DNA from: Prochlorococcus marinus XMU1412
GTDB lineage: Bacteria > Cyanobacteriota > Cyanobacteriia > PCC-6307 > Cyanobiaceae
Reading direction: 5' to 3'
Assembly (NCBI RefSeq): GCF_017696315.1
Contig: NZ_JAAORJ010000001.1
Span: 393,526 to 457,525 of the forward strand
Length of the DNA stretch: 64,000 nucleotides
The position numbers were made by a program, and so were the translations under genes. Every line of letters begins with the position of its first letter. Within the stretch, counting starts at the first letter, position 1. The notes beneath the pieces were generated by a model. That model worked only from the letters and a program-made list of their open reading frames with translations, was not told the DNA's origin and made no database searches. Positions 1 to 9,003 of the stretch are shown here, one piece after another.

Positions 1-437
1 ATCTTGATAAAAAAAATATGATGGAAAGTTTTTCAATTAATGCCTTTTCTCCTATTTTATTAGCTAAAGCGATTGAAGAATTTATACCAAAAGATTTTGA
101 TTTTAATTTTGCAAGTATAAGTGCAAGAGTTGGTAGTATTGGAGATAATCAAACAGGAGGTTGGTATTCATATAGAGCTGCAAAATCTGCGCAAAATCAG
201 TTTTTTAAATCTTTAAGTATTGAATGGGCTAGACGTTTCCCAAAGGCTGCTATCACATTGCTTCATCCAGGAACAGTAGATACTGATTTATCTAGACCTT
301 TTCATAGATTTGTTCCAGAACATAAATTATTTAGTAAAGAAAAATCCTCCCAATTCTTGATCAATATTATTAAAAATCAATCACCAGAATCTACAGGAAA
401 ATTTATTGCATGGGACAACTCGGAGATACCTTGGTAG
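1..437 (+). CDS. Short-chain dehydrogenase/reductase, C-terminal part (5' end outside window)
   Basis: The reading frame is open upstream of its first ATG (position 18) back to base 1, so the gene starts before the window. What remains is the second half of a Rossmann-fold short-chain dehydrogenase: a serine-containing strand (SARVGSIGDN), then the catalytic YxxxK as YRAAK, then HPGTVDTDLSRPF, typical of the segment after the active site in C-factor-like SDRs. The NAD(P)-binding glycine motif is not in view. Substrate cannot be told. It converges on the aminotransferase gene, with 27 bases between the stop codons. Family assignment is firm; function is unknown. Confidence 0.85.
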   Translation, partial: LDKKNMMESFSINAFSPILLAKAIEEFIPKDFDFNFASISARVGSIGDNQTGGWYSYRAAKSAQNQFFKSLSIEWARRFPKAAITLLHPGTVDTDLSRPFHRFVPEHKLFSKEKSSQFLINIIKNQSPESTGKFIAWDNSEIPW

Positions 438-464
438 ACTAAATTTTTTTATATCAATAGATCT

Positions 465-1640
465 TTAAGTCAATATTTTTTTTATTTCTCTAGCAAGTAA
501 ATCAATCTCAGCTTCTGTAGTCATTTGATGTATGCATGCTCTAAACCATTTTGGATCTTCTAAAACTCTAATCCAAATTTTCTTTTCTCCAAGTTTCTTT
601 ACATATTTATCCTTATCTTTAATATTTTCGATATTAAAACTAACAATCCCGTTTAAATATTTTTTTTCTAAAACTAATTCAACACCCTTTGATTGATTTA
701 ATTCATCCCAAAGTTTTCCACTTAATTTTTTGATAGTTTTGTTTTTTTCTTTTTCATGGCAGTCTTTATCCAAAAGATCTAAAGAATTCCGAAGCCCAGC
801 AAGTAAAGGAATACAAGAGGTAGCTATTTCAAATTTTCTTGCATCATCATGAAAAAGATTATCTGAAGGCTCATAAATGCCTTGTTCTTTTTTTAAAGAT
901 TTCCAACCAATTATTGTTGGATCTGTTTCAAGAATAAATCTATCTGAGACATAAATGGCTCCAAGTCCTTCTGGTCCACATGCCCATTTGTGAGAAGTTA
1001 TTGAATATAAATCAGCATAAAAAACTTCTTTTTCAATATTTATGTGCCCAAAGGTTTGAGCACCATCAACAAGTAAATAAGAGTTTTCTCGATTATTTTT
1101 TAATTCGATAGAAATTTGTTTTAAAGGAATTTTATATCCAAAGTTCCATAAGATATGAGAAATAATTAGGATCTTAGTCTTACTATTTAGATTTTTCAAA
1201 ATCTCTAAAATTATATTTTCGTCGTTTAGATTTTTAATTTTTTGGATTGGCAAAATTTTGAATATTAATTTATTTCTTCTGCAAAATTCTCGACTTGCAG
1301 CCACTACTCCAGGATGTTCACAGTCACTTATTAACAACTCTTCTCCCTCTTTTACTTTTATTCCCCAAAAGGGCAAAATCATACCGGAAGAGATATTTTC
1401 GGTAAAAGCTACATTCTTTGAATTGACACCTAATTTTTGCGCAATGATTCTTTTTGTTGTCAATATTTCTTTGTAAATAAAAGGCCACATATCATTGGTA
1501 AATGGTCCTAAATCTTGGATAATTTCCCAAGTTTTAACTATTGCTTCTAGAGAAGATTTTGGTAATGGTCCTTGACCGCCATAGTTGAAATAATACTTAT
1601 TTTTTAATGCGGGTATTTGATCTCTTAGATTATTTCTCAT
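465..1640 (-). CDS. Class V aminotransferase (cysteine desulfurase / isopenicillin N epimerase-like)
   Basis: A 391-residue PLP enzyme of fold type I. The Schiff-base lysine is Lys218 in TSHKW, the aspartate that holds the pyridine nitrogen is in VDGAQ (Asp192), and His109 in CEHPG fits the ring-stacking position. It lacks an obvious mobile-loop active-site cysteine of the IscS/SufS type, so a desulfurase role is not shown; cyanobacteria have several such paralogues annotated as isopenicillin N epimerase-like, and the true reaction is unknown. It lies 31 bases downstream of the ArsM-like gene on the same strand, so the two are probably cotranscribed. Confidence 0.85.
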   Translation of the reverse strand: MRNNLRDQIPALKNKYYFNYGGQGPLPKSSLEAIVKTWEIIQDLGPFTNDMWPFIYKEILTTKRIIAQKLGVNSKNVAFTENISSGMILPFWGIKVKEGEELLISDCEHPGVVAASREFCRRNKLIFKILPIQKIKNLNDENIILEILKNLNSKTKILIISHILWNFGYKIPLKQISIELKNNRENSYLLVDGAQTFGHINIEKEVFYADLYSITSHKWACGPEGLGAIYVSDRFILETDPTIIGWKSLKKEQGIYEPSDNLFHDDARKFEIATSCIPLLAGLRNSLDLLDKDCHEKEKNKTIKKLSGKLWDELNQSKGVELVLEKKYLNGIVSFNIENIKDKDKYVKKLGEKKIWIRVLEDPKWFRACIHQMTTEAEIDLLAREIKKILT

Positions 1641-1671
1641 GGAAATTTATATTTTCAACTCTTGAATTTTT

Positions 1672-2466
1672 TTAAATATTGCCCACTAAAGTTACTGTTC
1701 TAAATTCAATATCCTCAATTACTTTCCAAGGTTCAGCACTCCTTTCTACAAATTTTAAATTTTTAAATCCTACTTCTTTAAAATCACTTATAAACTCTGG
1801 CTCATACCATGCTCCACTAATACAGCCTGTCCATAAATCATGATCATTTTGCAATCTTAAAGGAATTTTTTTGTTAGAGACGATATCGCTAATTGCAATT
1901 CTTCCATTATCGTTTAAAACTCGTTTTATGTTATTAAGAAGGTTATTTCTAGATACTGGACTTACCAAGTTTAAAACGCAATTACTTAAAATAATATCAA
2001 CTGATTTATCTGCGATTAATGGATTTAAATCTTTATCTAATTCATCAAGTTTTTCAATTGAACCTTCTAGAAATTCTGTATTGTTGAAACCTATATTTTT
2101 TGTAACTTCTTTAGATGCTGATCTTGATAAAGAAAGCATGTCAGGATTCTGATCAACTCCAATAACTTTCCCTTCTTTCCCAACAATTTGGGCACAAATG
2201 AAAGCATTTTTGCCGCTACCACTTCCAAGATCTAAGACTATATCATTTTTTTGAACATATTTTGTTGGATCACCACACCCATAGTCTCTTTCTATAACCT
2301 CTTGAGGAATCGCTTCTAGTAAAACGGGATCAAACCCAACTGGTGTACAAAGACAACTTTCTTTTTCTTGTGCCGCTGAGCCATATCTTTCTTGAATCGC
2401 ATCTTTATGATCGAATTGATTAGGTGCTTTATTCGATGTGTTTGTATTACAGCAACTTTCAGACAT
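1672..2466 (-). CDS. arsM: Arsenite S-adenosylmethionine methyltransferase-like protein
   Basis: A 264-residue class I methyltransferase. The SAM motif VLDLGSGSG is at residues 77-85 and the acidic end of strand 2 is GVDQN near 103-107. Three cysteines sit in contexts that match the arsenic-binding cysteines of ArsM enzymes: Cys64 in YGCGDP, Cys163 in SNCVLN and Cys215 in GCISGAW. ArsM moves methyl groups from SAM onto trivalent arsenic in the cytosol, giving methylated or volatile species, and can feed arsenosugar synthesis. The N-terminus is also Cys-rich (Cys5, 6, 38, 40). No ars regulator or arsenate reductase lies nearby. The class V aminotransferase follows 31 bases downstream. The methyltransferase fold is certain; the arsenic substrate is inferred from the cysteine pattern. 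Confidence 0.78.
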   Translation of the reverse strand: MSESCCNTNTSNKAPNQFDHKDAIQERYGSAAQEKESCLCTPVGFDPVLLEAIPQEVIERDYGCGDPTKYVQKNDIVLDLGSGSGKNAFICAQIVGKEGKVIGVDQNPDMLSLSRSASKEVTKNIGFNNTEFLEGSIEKLDELDKDLNPLIADKSVDIILSNCVLNLVSPVSRNNLLNNIKRVLNDNGRIAISDIVSNKKIPLRLQNDHDLWTGCISGAWYEPEFISDFKEVGFKNLKFVERSAEPWKVIEDIEFRTVTLVGNI

Positions 2467-2497
2467 ATTTTTTAAAGGACTCTAGATAAATATAGCC

Positions 2498-2527
2498 AAA
2501 AAAAAAGCCCCTGAAAAAGGAGCTTTT
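2498..2527 (-). terminator. Intrinsic terminator of the DUF4278 gene
   Basis: On the minus strand a stem of about 6-8 base pairs (AGCTCC with GGGGCT, one G-T pair) with a short loop is followed by a run of about nine T. It lies 17 bases past the stop of the DUF4278 gene and before the ArsM-like gene, so it should separate the two transcripts. Confidence 0.75.
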
Positions 2528-2543
2528 AATTTGTTTAATTAAA

Positions 2544-2717
2544 TTATTTAGTGTAATTAACACCTCTGTAATTTAATTCTGCTTTTTCATTACTTGAAGA
2601 AGCGTCATCCATTCTGTTGGTGTATACGTTTCTTCTGTAGGTAAGTTCAACAAGTTGCTTTTTAGCAGCTTCTTTGTTTTGAACGTAGTTTTTACCTCTG
2701 TAAGTTAAAGTAGTCAT
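2544..2717 (-). CDS. DUF4278 microprotein
   Basis: A 57-residue protein of the DUF4278 family, common in cyanobacteria and of unknown function. It consists of imperfect repeats of L-x-Y-R-G/R-x-x-Y: LTYRGKNY near the start, LTYRRNVY in the middle and LNYRGVNY at the end. I chose the ATG at 2717, which gives the usual MTTLTYRG start; the frame stays open a further 12 codons upstream, but that part covers the structured leader and does not look like coding sequence. It has its own -10 box and terminator, so it is a single-gene unit. Confidence 0.8.
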   Translation of the reverse strand: MTTLTYRGKNYVQNKEAAKKQLVELTYRRNVYTNRMDDASSSNEKAELNYRGVNYTK

Positions 2718-2822
2718 GTTTCGATGTGACAACACGGCCATCCCCCGTTCCATGGTATGACTCGAACTGCGCCCTCAAATGAGGGTGAACGAAAAAGTAG
2801 CTATTGCTACCAAATAATTATA
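2718..2822 (-). promoter_or_regulatory. Promoter -10 box and two-hairpin 5' leader of the DUF4278 gene
   Basis: A perfect TATAAT on the minus strand (2817-2822) would start transcription near 2810. The leader then opens with a stem-loop GTAGC-AATA-GCTAC (2797-2810) and continues with a second perfect stem CCCTC-ATTT-GAGGG (2772-2785, extendable by two pairs). The following stretch to the start codon is much richer in G and C than its surroundings. No clear -35 box. The structure is seen; a regulatory role is inferred. Confidence 0.5.
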
Positions 2823-2972
2823 AGCGTATTTTTGACTGCATGTCTAGCTTTTACAAATAGAAACGAAGATTTAATGTTTTTTTAATTATTATCTTAGGTA
2901 AATTTTTTTATAAATAGTCTCTAAAAAGGTTTATGTTTATATTTGGTTTAATCTTCATGTAACTATTAATTT

Positions 2973-3230
2973 ATGACAGGTTTTTTATATTTCTTGGGAA
3001 ATACTTTAAGGTGGCCAGTGTTAAAGCCAAAAGAATTTTTTTCACTACATGCTTATTTTTCAATTATTTATTTGATAACTTTTACTTTGAGTAAATATGA
3101 TGTAAGCCAATCAAATTTAGTTTTTACTTTAGGAATTCTTGCACCCCTTTTAATCGCTATTGGTCAAGGACTTCCAATTGATTGCCTTGATATGGAATCA
3201 TCTTTGTTGAAGGAATTAAAAACTAAATAA
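2973..3230 (+). CDS. Small membrane protein, unknown function
   Basis: An 85-residue protein with two hydrophobic segments (about residues 28-40 and 48-63) after an amphipathic start containing WPVLKPKEFF. I do not recognise a named family, though the length and composition fit the many small membrane proteins shared by marine picocyanobacteria. It faces the NFU gene tail to tail with 22 bases between stops. The upstream 220 bases are shared with the divergent DUF4278 gene. ATG start; no strong ribosome binding site. Confidence 0.65.
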   Translation: MTGFLYFLGNTLRWPVLKPKEFFSLHAYFSIIYLITFTLSKYDVSQSNLVFTLGILAPLLIAIGQGLPIDCLDMESSLLKELKTK

Positions 3231-3252
3231 TATATATTTCAGTTAAAAATTT

Positions 3253-3498
3253 TTATAAAACTTGGACAACTTCGCTTATTTCAGGAATCATTTCTTTTAA
3301 CTTTCTTTCAATACCCATTTTGAGAGTCATAGTGCTACTTGGGCAACTACCACATGCTCCTTGAAGTCTGACTTTGACAATTGGACCATCTATTTCTGCA
3401 ATCTCTACATTACCTCCATCAGAAATTAAAAAAGGTCTTAGCTCGTCAAGGACTTTTTCCACATTGTCGTTTGTCAGAGAGAGTGTTTCAGTACTCAT
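3253..3498 (-). CDS. NifU C-terminal domain (NFU) iron-sulfur scaffold protein
   Basis: An 81-residue stand-alone NFU domain. The cluster-binding CxxC is Cys49 and Cys52 in [12 protein letters not shown] proteins assemble or carry [4Fe-4S] clusters to targets such as photosystem I; in cyanobacteria the single-domain NfuA-type scaffold is the main one. The full domain is present, from LDELRPFL to the end. It is divergent from mqo with 70 bases between, enough for two promoters. Confidence 0.92.
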   Translation of the reverse strand: MSTETLSLTNDNVEKVLDELRPFLISDGGNVEIAEIDGPIVKVRLQGACGSCPSSTMTLKMGIERKLKEMIPEISEVVQVL

Positions 3499-3568
3499 AA
3501 TTTTGGATTAACTTTATAATAAGCCTAGAAAGAAATCTGATTAATTGCAAAAAAGATAAATTTCTGTT

Positions 3569-5065
3569 GTGACTTCATCTAAAAATCCCACTAATTACAA
3601 TAGTTACTTTGATGCAGTCTTAGTAGGAGCAGGGATAATGAGTAGTACTTTAGCCCTCCTAATTTCAGAAGTTTTACCAGATATAAAATTTCTTATTATA
3701 GAAAAATTAAATGCTCCAGGAAGTGAAAGTACTGGCGCTTTTAATAATGCAGGTACAGGACATGCCGCTAATTGCGAATTAAACTATACCCCTTTAGATG
3801 AAAAAGGAAATCTAAAAATAGATAAAGCGCTCTCAATAAATCGTTCTTTTGAAAAATCCATGTCTTTATGGGCCTCATTGTATGAAACAGGGAAAATTGA
3901 TATTGAGAAGTTTCTAAAATTTATTCCTCATATTAGCTTTGTTTCTGGTCAGGATAATATTTCTTTTTTAAAAAAAAGATTTAAGAAAATGACCGAAAAT
4001 CCTGAATTTATCGATATGGAATTTTCTACATCTTTTGATGAAATTTCATCATGGGCTCCTCTAATAACAAAAGATAGAAATCCATCTACTCAAATTGCTG
4101 CTACCAGAATAGGTAGAGGAACTGATATTAATTTTGAGGCTTTAACTAAAGAGTATTTGTCATTAGTTTCCTTAAACAAAAATGTTGAAATTAGATACAA
4201 AACAGAATTAGTAGATTTAGAGAAAATTGATAAAAAACAATGGGAACTAGAAATAAGTTCTGAAGGTAGAAAAACTTCAATTAGAACTGGCTACGTTTTT
4301 CTTGGTGCTGGTGGAAAAACAATTAACTATTTACAAAAATCAAAAATTCCAGAAGCAAAAAGTTATGGTGGATTTCCTGTTAGTGGGAAATGGCTTATTT
4401 GCGAGAAAAAAGATCTAACAGAAAAACATAACTCAAAAGTTTATGGTAAAGCTGATATTGGATCGCCCCCAATGTCTGTGCCTCATTTAGACACCAGATG
4501 GATTGATAATAAAAAACTTCTTTTATATGGACCTTTTGCTGGATTTACTACGAAATTTCTAAAACAAAGTTCATACTTTGACTTATTTAGTTCAATTAAA
4601 AAGAATAATATTTTTTCTATGTTAGACGTTGGTTTCAAGAACAACGATTTAATTAATTACCTAATATCACAATCATTAAAGAACCATAACTCAAGAGTTG
4701 AGAATTTAAAGAATATGATGCCATCAGCTAATCCTTCTGATTGGTATTTAAAGAATGCTGGTCAAAGAGTCCAAATAATTAAAAAAACTGAAGGTGGTGG
4801 TTCTTTGAAATTTGGAACTGAGATTGTAAATTCATCTGATGGATCATTATCTGCTTTGTTGGGAGCCTCTCCAGGAGCAAGTACTGCGGTTTCAATTATG
4901 GTTGAGGTTCTAGAAAAATCTGTTTTATTTTTAAACGATAAGCATAATCTTCAGAAAAAAATAAATGACTTAATTCATCCAGAACTATCAGTCTCTGAAA
5001 ATTACAGTACCTTCATAAAAGAAATTAAAAAAAGAAATAATTCCATTTTTGGTTTCCATCCATAA
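3569..5065 (+). CDS. mqo: Malate:quinone oxidoreductase
   Basis: A 498-residue FAD-dependent peripheral membrane enzyme that oxidises malate to oxaloacetate and passes electrons to the quinone pool. The N-terminal dinucleotide fold is [15 protein letters not shown] (near residues 18-32); family motifs seen include [28 protein letters not shown] and the C-terminal [11 protein letters not shown] with LLGASPGAS. Length matches the MQO family (about 490-500). The start is GTG at 3569, which places the FAD motif at the usual distance from the N-terminus. It lies 55 bases upstream of lepA. Confidence 0.95.
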   Translation: MTSSKNPTNYNSYFDAVLVGAGIMSSTLALLISEVLPDIKFLIIEKLNAPGSESTGAFNNAGTGHAANCELNYTPLDEKGNLKIDKALSINRSFEKSMSLWASLYETGKIDIEKFLKFIPHISFVSGQDNISFLKKRFKKMTENPEFIDMEFSTSFDEISSWAPLITKDRNPSTQIAATRIGRGTDINFEALTKEYLSLVSLNKNVEIRYKTELVDLEKIDKKQWELEISSEGRKTSIRTGYVFLGAGGKTINYLQKSKIPEAKSYGGFPVSGKWLICEKKDLTEKHNSKVYGKADIGSPPMSVPHLDTRWIDNKKLLLYGPFAGFTTKFLKQSSYFDLFSSIKKNNIFSMLDVGFKNNDLINYLISQSLKNHNSRVENLKNMMPSANPSDWYLKNAGQRVQIIKKTEGGGSLKFGTEIVNSSDGSLSALLGASPGASTAVSIMVEVLEKSVLFLNDKHNLQKKINDLIHPELSVSENYSTFIKEIKKRNNSIFGFHP

Positions 5066-5120
5066 TTCTAATTAGCTAATATTAATCAAGATGTAATAAG
5101 AGGAGAATTTTTCTTTCTAT

Positions 5121-6929
5121 ATGACTGATATATCGGTTTCAAAAATTAGAAATTTCTGCATAATCGCTCATATTGACCATGGTAAATCTACCCTTGCAGA
5201 TAGGTTACTTCAAGATACTGGTACTGTGCAGCAGAGGGATATGCAAGAACAATTTTTGGACAGTATGGATCTTGAAAGAGAGAGAGGAATTACTATCAAG
5301 TTACAGGCCGCTAGGATGAAATATAAAGCTGACGATTCCCAAGAATATGTTTTGAACTTAATAGATACTCCAGGGCATGTTGATTTCTCTTATGAGGTTA
5401 GTAGATCTCTTCAAGCTTGTGAAGGCGCCTTACTTGTTGTTGATGCAAGCCAAGGAGTAGAAGCTCAAACCTTAGCTAACGTTTATCTTGCCTTAGAAAA
5501 TAATCTTGAAATAATTCCTGTTTTAAATAAAGTTGATTTACCAGGGGCTGATGCTGAAAAAATAAAACAAGAAATAGAGGAAATTATTGGACTTGATACA
5601 TCTAATGCAATAAATTGTTCAGCAAAAACTGGAGTTGGTATTAAAGATATTTTGGAAGCAATCGTAAGAAGAGTACCCCCTCCTCAAGATGAAATTAAAC
5701 TACCTACAAAGGCACTGATTTTTGATTCTTATTATGATCCGTACAGGGGAGTTATTGTTTATTTCAGGGTGATATCTGGGTCTCTAAATAAGAGAGAAAA
5801 AATATTATTAATGGCAAGTAAGAAAAATTATGAACTAGATGAGATAGGAATAATGGCGCCTGATCAGCAGCAAGTTGATGAATTACATGCAGGAGAAGTT
5901 GGTTATTTAGCTGCTTCTATAAAATCAGTTGCTGATGCGAGAGTGGGAGATACGATTACTCTTTTAAATTCACCTGCCAATGATCCTTTGCCTGGATATA
6001 AGACAGCAAATCCTATGGTTTTTTGTGGTTTATTCCCGACTGATGCTGATCAATTCCCAGATTTAAGAGTTTCACTAGAAAAATTACAATTATCTGATGC
6101 AGCTTTAAAATATGAGCCCGAAACCAGTAGCGCAATGGGCTTCGGATTTAGGTGCGGATTCCTAGGACTTCTTCATATGGAGATTGTTCAAGAAAGATTA
6201 GAAAGAGAATATGACTTGGATCTAATCGTAACGGCACCATCAGTTATTTATAAAGTTAATTTAAATCAGCAGGAACATATCTTTATTGATAATCCTTCTA
6301 CAATTCCTGATCCACAACTTAGAGAATCAATAGAAGAGCCTTATGTGAAAATGGAAATTTATGCTCCCAATGAATTTAATGGAACATTAATGGGTTTATG
6401 TCAGGAAAGAAGGGGAGTATTTATAGACATGAAATACATAACAACAGATCGAGTTACCTTGATTTATGAAATTCCATTAGCAGAAGTTGTAACAGATTTC
6501 TTTGATCAAATGAAAAGTAGAACCCAAGGTTATGCATCAATGGAATATCATTTGATTGGCTATAGAAAAAATGACCTTGTTAGATTAGATGTTCTAATAA
6601 ATTCAGAAAGAGCAGATCCATTAACTTCTATTGTTCATAAAGATAAGGCTTATGGAATTGGCAGAAGTTTAGTTGAGAAATTAAAAGAACTTATTCCAAA
6701 ACAACAATTTAAAATACCTATTCAAGCATCAATCGGTAGCAGGATTATTGCAAGTGAAAGCATAAGTGCATTGCGAAAAGATGTTTTATCTAAATGTTAT
6801 GGAGGGGATATTTCTAGGAAAAAGAAACTCTTAAAGAAACAAGCCAAAGGTAAAAAGAGGATGAAGGCAATGGGTAAAGTTGAGGTCCCTCAAGAAGCTT
6901 TTATGGCAGTCTTGAAATTAAACCAGTAA
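5121..6929 (+). CDS. lepA: Elongation factor 4 (LepA)
   Basis: A 602-residue translational GTPase that acts on stalled or mis-translocated ribosomes and in ribosome maturation. G1 is AHIDHGKST (residues 16-24), G3 is DTPGH and G4 is NKVD; the C-terminal region with [19 protein letters not shown] and the LepA-specific tail [18 protein letters not shown] is complete. Full length for the family. An AGGAG lies at 5101-5105, 15 bases before the ATG, too far for a classic Shine-Dalgarno match. mqo ends 55 bases upstream. Confidence 0.98.
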
Positions 6930-7007
6930 TTTCTTTTAATTTAAAATTTATAGCTATTTATTTTTAAAAGAATTGGGTATATTTCATTTATATCTTTAAA
7001 AAAGATT

Positions 7008-7853
7008 TTGGATATTAACTCATTTAATCGTGTCGGGGCAAATATCAGAAAAGCTGGATTTTTAATTGTACTTTTTTATCTTCTTGTTGTTTTAATAATG
7101 AAATTTTTGGAGGCCAATAATTTTTTTGGCTATTCATTTTCAATGTTAAGCAATGATATCTTTGCCCCTCCTTCTCTTAATCATTTTTGTGGCACAGATA
7201 GATTAGGAAGAGATGTTTGCTTAAGAACTTTGCAAGGATCATCATTAGCAATAGAAGTTGTATTCTTAGCTATTCTTTTTTCATTAAGTTTGGGTTTGCC
7301 TTTGGGATTATTGAGTGGATATTTTGGTGGTTTTTTTGATAAATGCTTATCACTAATAATGGATACTATTTTTTCAATACCTGTAATTTTGCTTTCAGTT
7401 GTTGTGGCTTTTGTATTGGGTAAGGGTATCCTTAACGCGGCTTTGGCATTGTGTATCGTTTACTCTCCTCAATATTTTAGATTAATCAGAAATCAGACAA
7501 TATTGGTTAAATCCGAAACTTATGTGGAAGCAGCTCAAGTTTCAGGAGCTGATGTTAAAACAATTATTTTTAAATATATTCTTCCAAATGTAATAACACC
7601 CTTGCCTATTTTGCTTACCCTAAATGCTGCGGATGCTGTCTTGGTATTAGGAAGTTTAGGATTTTTAGGCCTTGGTGTTCCTGCAGATGTCCCAGAGTGG
7701 GGAAGTGATTTAAATCTTGCTCTTGCCGCTTTACCTACAGGCATATGGTGGACGGCTTTGTTCCCAGGTTTGGCAATGTTTTTTTTAGTTTTAGGTCTTT
7801 CTTTTATAGGAGAGGATCTTGAAGAAATTTTTGATAGTCAAAACTCTGAATAA
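7008..7853 (+). CDS. ABC transporter permease, DppC/OppC type
   Basis: A 281-residue inner-membrane permease of the dipeptide/oligopeptide/nickel class. It has an N-terminal transmembrane segment, the OppC family motif HFCGTDRLGRDVCLRTLQG, five more hydrophobic segments and the EAA loop region YVEAAQVSGADVKTIIFKYILPN. TTG at 7008 is the assumed start; no ATG lies before the first membrane segment. No ATPase, second permease or binding protein lies nearby, so its partners must be encoded elsewhere. Substrate unknown. It converges on trmH with only two bases between stops. Confidence 0.9.
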   Translation: MDINSFNRVGANIRKAGFLIVLFYLLVVLIMKFLEANNFFGYSFSMLSNDIFAPPSLNHFCGTDRLGRDVCLRTLQGSSLAIEVVFLAILFSLSLGLPLGLLSGYFGGFFDKCLSLIMDTIFSIPVILLSVVVAFVLGKGILNAALALCIVYSPQYFRLIRNQTILVKSETYVEAAQVSGADVKTIIFKYILPNVITPLPILLTLNAADAVLVLGSLGFLGLGVPADVPEWGSDLNLALAALPTGIWWTALFPGLAMFFLVLGLSFIGEDLEEIFDSQNSE

Positions 7854-7855
7854 AT

Positions 7856-8527
7856 TTAGTTATCTGTAATAGGATTAAGTTCTCCTTGATCATTCAACTT
7901 TGGATATTCTTTAGCTGATTTTTTATACACCGCAGCTAATTCTGGGTAACACCATTCAAAAAGTGTTTTTTGATATTCATCTATATTTAACCCTTCTCCA
8001 TTAGCGGGCAATATACCTTTATTTTTTCTTTGGCGAATAGCTTCAAATAATAATATGGAAGCAGCAACTGAAACATTCAGAGATTGAACCATACCTCTCA
8101 TAGGTATAAAAATTGATTGATCAACCATTGATATAAGTTCATTACTTAGTCCCCATTTTTCTGCACCTAAAACAAAACATGTATTTTGAGAATAATCAAA
8201 ATTTCTATAATCTACCGATTCACTATTAAGAGTCGTTCCATATAATTTAAAACCCTTATTCTTTAAATCAGATATTGCCGTGATAGTGTTTTCATGATTA
8301 TTTAGTTTTACCCATTTTTGACTTCCTTGAGCAGTACTATTAAAAGTCTTAACGGCATTCGTTTTGCTAATAAAATTTGCTTCGAAAACCCCTGCTGCAT
8401 CACATGTCCTTAATATCGCAGATAAATTATGTGGTTTATTGACATCCTCAACTAAAACAGTCAAGTTTTTCATTCTGCAATCTAAAACACTTTTGATTCG
8501 TTCAAATCTTCTTGGCAAAATTGACAT
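7856..8527 (-). CDS. trmH: SpoU-family tRNA (guanosine-2'-O-)methyltransferase, TrmH-like
   Basis: A 223-residue SPOUT-class enzyme. Motif 1 is NLTVLVEDVNKPHNLSAILR with the catalytic arginine, motif 2 is CFVLGAEKWGLS, motif 3 is IPMRGMVQSLNVSVAASILL; these form the knotted SAM site. The C-terminal helix is long and matches TrmH (Gm18 of tRNA) better than rRNA-specific RlmB. Length is as expected. It is divergent from a small hypothetical gene at 8624. Confidence 0.9.
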   Translation of the reverse strand: MSILPRRFERIKSVLDCRMKNLTVLVEDVNKPHNLSAILRTCDAAGVFEANFISKTNAVKTFNSTAQGSQKWVKLNNHENTITAISDLKNKGFKLYGTTLNSESVDYRNFDYSQNTCFVLGAEKWGLSNELISMVDQSIFIPMRGMVQSLNVSVAASILLFEAIRQRKNKGILPANGEGLNIDEYQKTLFEWCYPELAAVYKKSAKEYPKLNDQGELNPITDN

Positions 8528-8593
8528 TTATAATATTTTCACACCTTTAAATTATATTCAAAAAATATTGATTACCTATTAAATCTCTTGGTT

Positions 8594-8599
8594 TATAAT
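8594..8599 (+). promoter_or_regulatory. Probable -10 box upstream of the 8624 gene
   Basis: A perfect TATAAT 24 bases before the ATG at 8624, in the short region divergent from trmH. No convincing -35 box at 16-18 bases. In DNA this AT-rich a chance match is possible. Confidence 0.35.
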
Positions 8600-8623
8600 A
8601 TTTTGGTAGTTTGAATTAACTCA

Positions 8624-8827
8624 ATGGCATACATAGAATGGGACTATACAGTAATAACAAGTATGGTAGAAAAACAAGGTTGGGATTTACCTGATCGTGA
8701 ATCGGAAGAGTGGAATAAATTTAACGATGAATTAGGAGAAAAAATGAGAGGTGTTGGACTTATTTTTGAAAAATATTGTAAATTTACTCCCGACGTAGGA
8801 GAAGGAGTTCATCTTCTAGATGACTGA
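8624..8827 (+). CDS. Hypothetical acidic protein, 67 residues
   Basis: A small soluble acidic protein (MAYIEWDYTVITSM at the N-terminus, ending in HLLDD). No motif or family that I recognise. It is supported as a gene by its own upstream TATAAT, an ATG start, and a hairpin terminator just after its stop. No signal peptide or membrane segment. Function unknown. Confidence 0.65.
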   Translation: MAYIEWDYTVITSMVEKQGWDLPDRESEEWNKFNDELGEKMRGVGLIFEKYCKFTPDVGEGVHLLDD

Positions 8828-8844
8828 TAATAAATAGTTTTAAA

Positions 8845-8880
8845 CCATTGATGTATCCCTTAATCAATGGCTTATTAATA
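8845..8880 (+). terminator. Probable terminator after the 8624 gene
   Basis: A perfect 8-base-pair stem (CCATTGAT with ATCAATGG) with a 10-base loop at 8845-8870, followed by the AT-rich stretch CTTATTAATA. The U tract is broken, so termination strength is uncertain. Confidence 0.5.
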
Positions 8881-9003
8881 AATAAGATAATATAATTTCA
8901 CTAAATTAGAACTGGCAATTATTAAGGCTTTATAAAGCTTGTAATTTAAAAAAATTTTTTATTCCACAAAAAAGTTATTTAATTTCTATATTTGAATAAA
9001 AAT

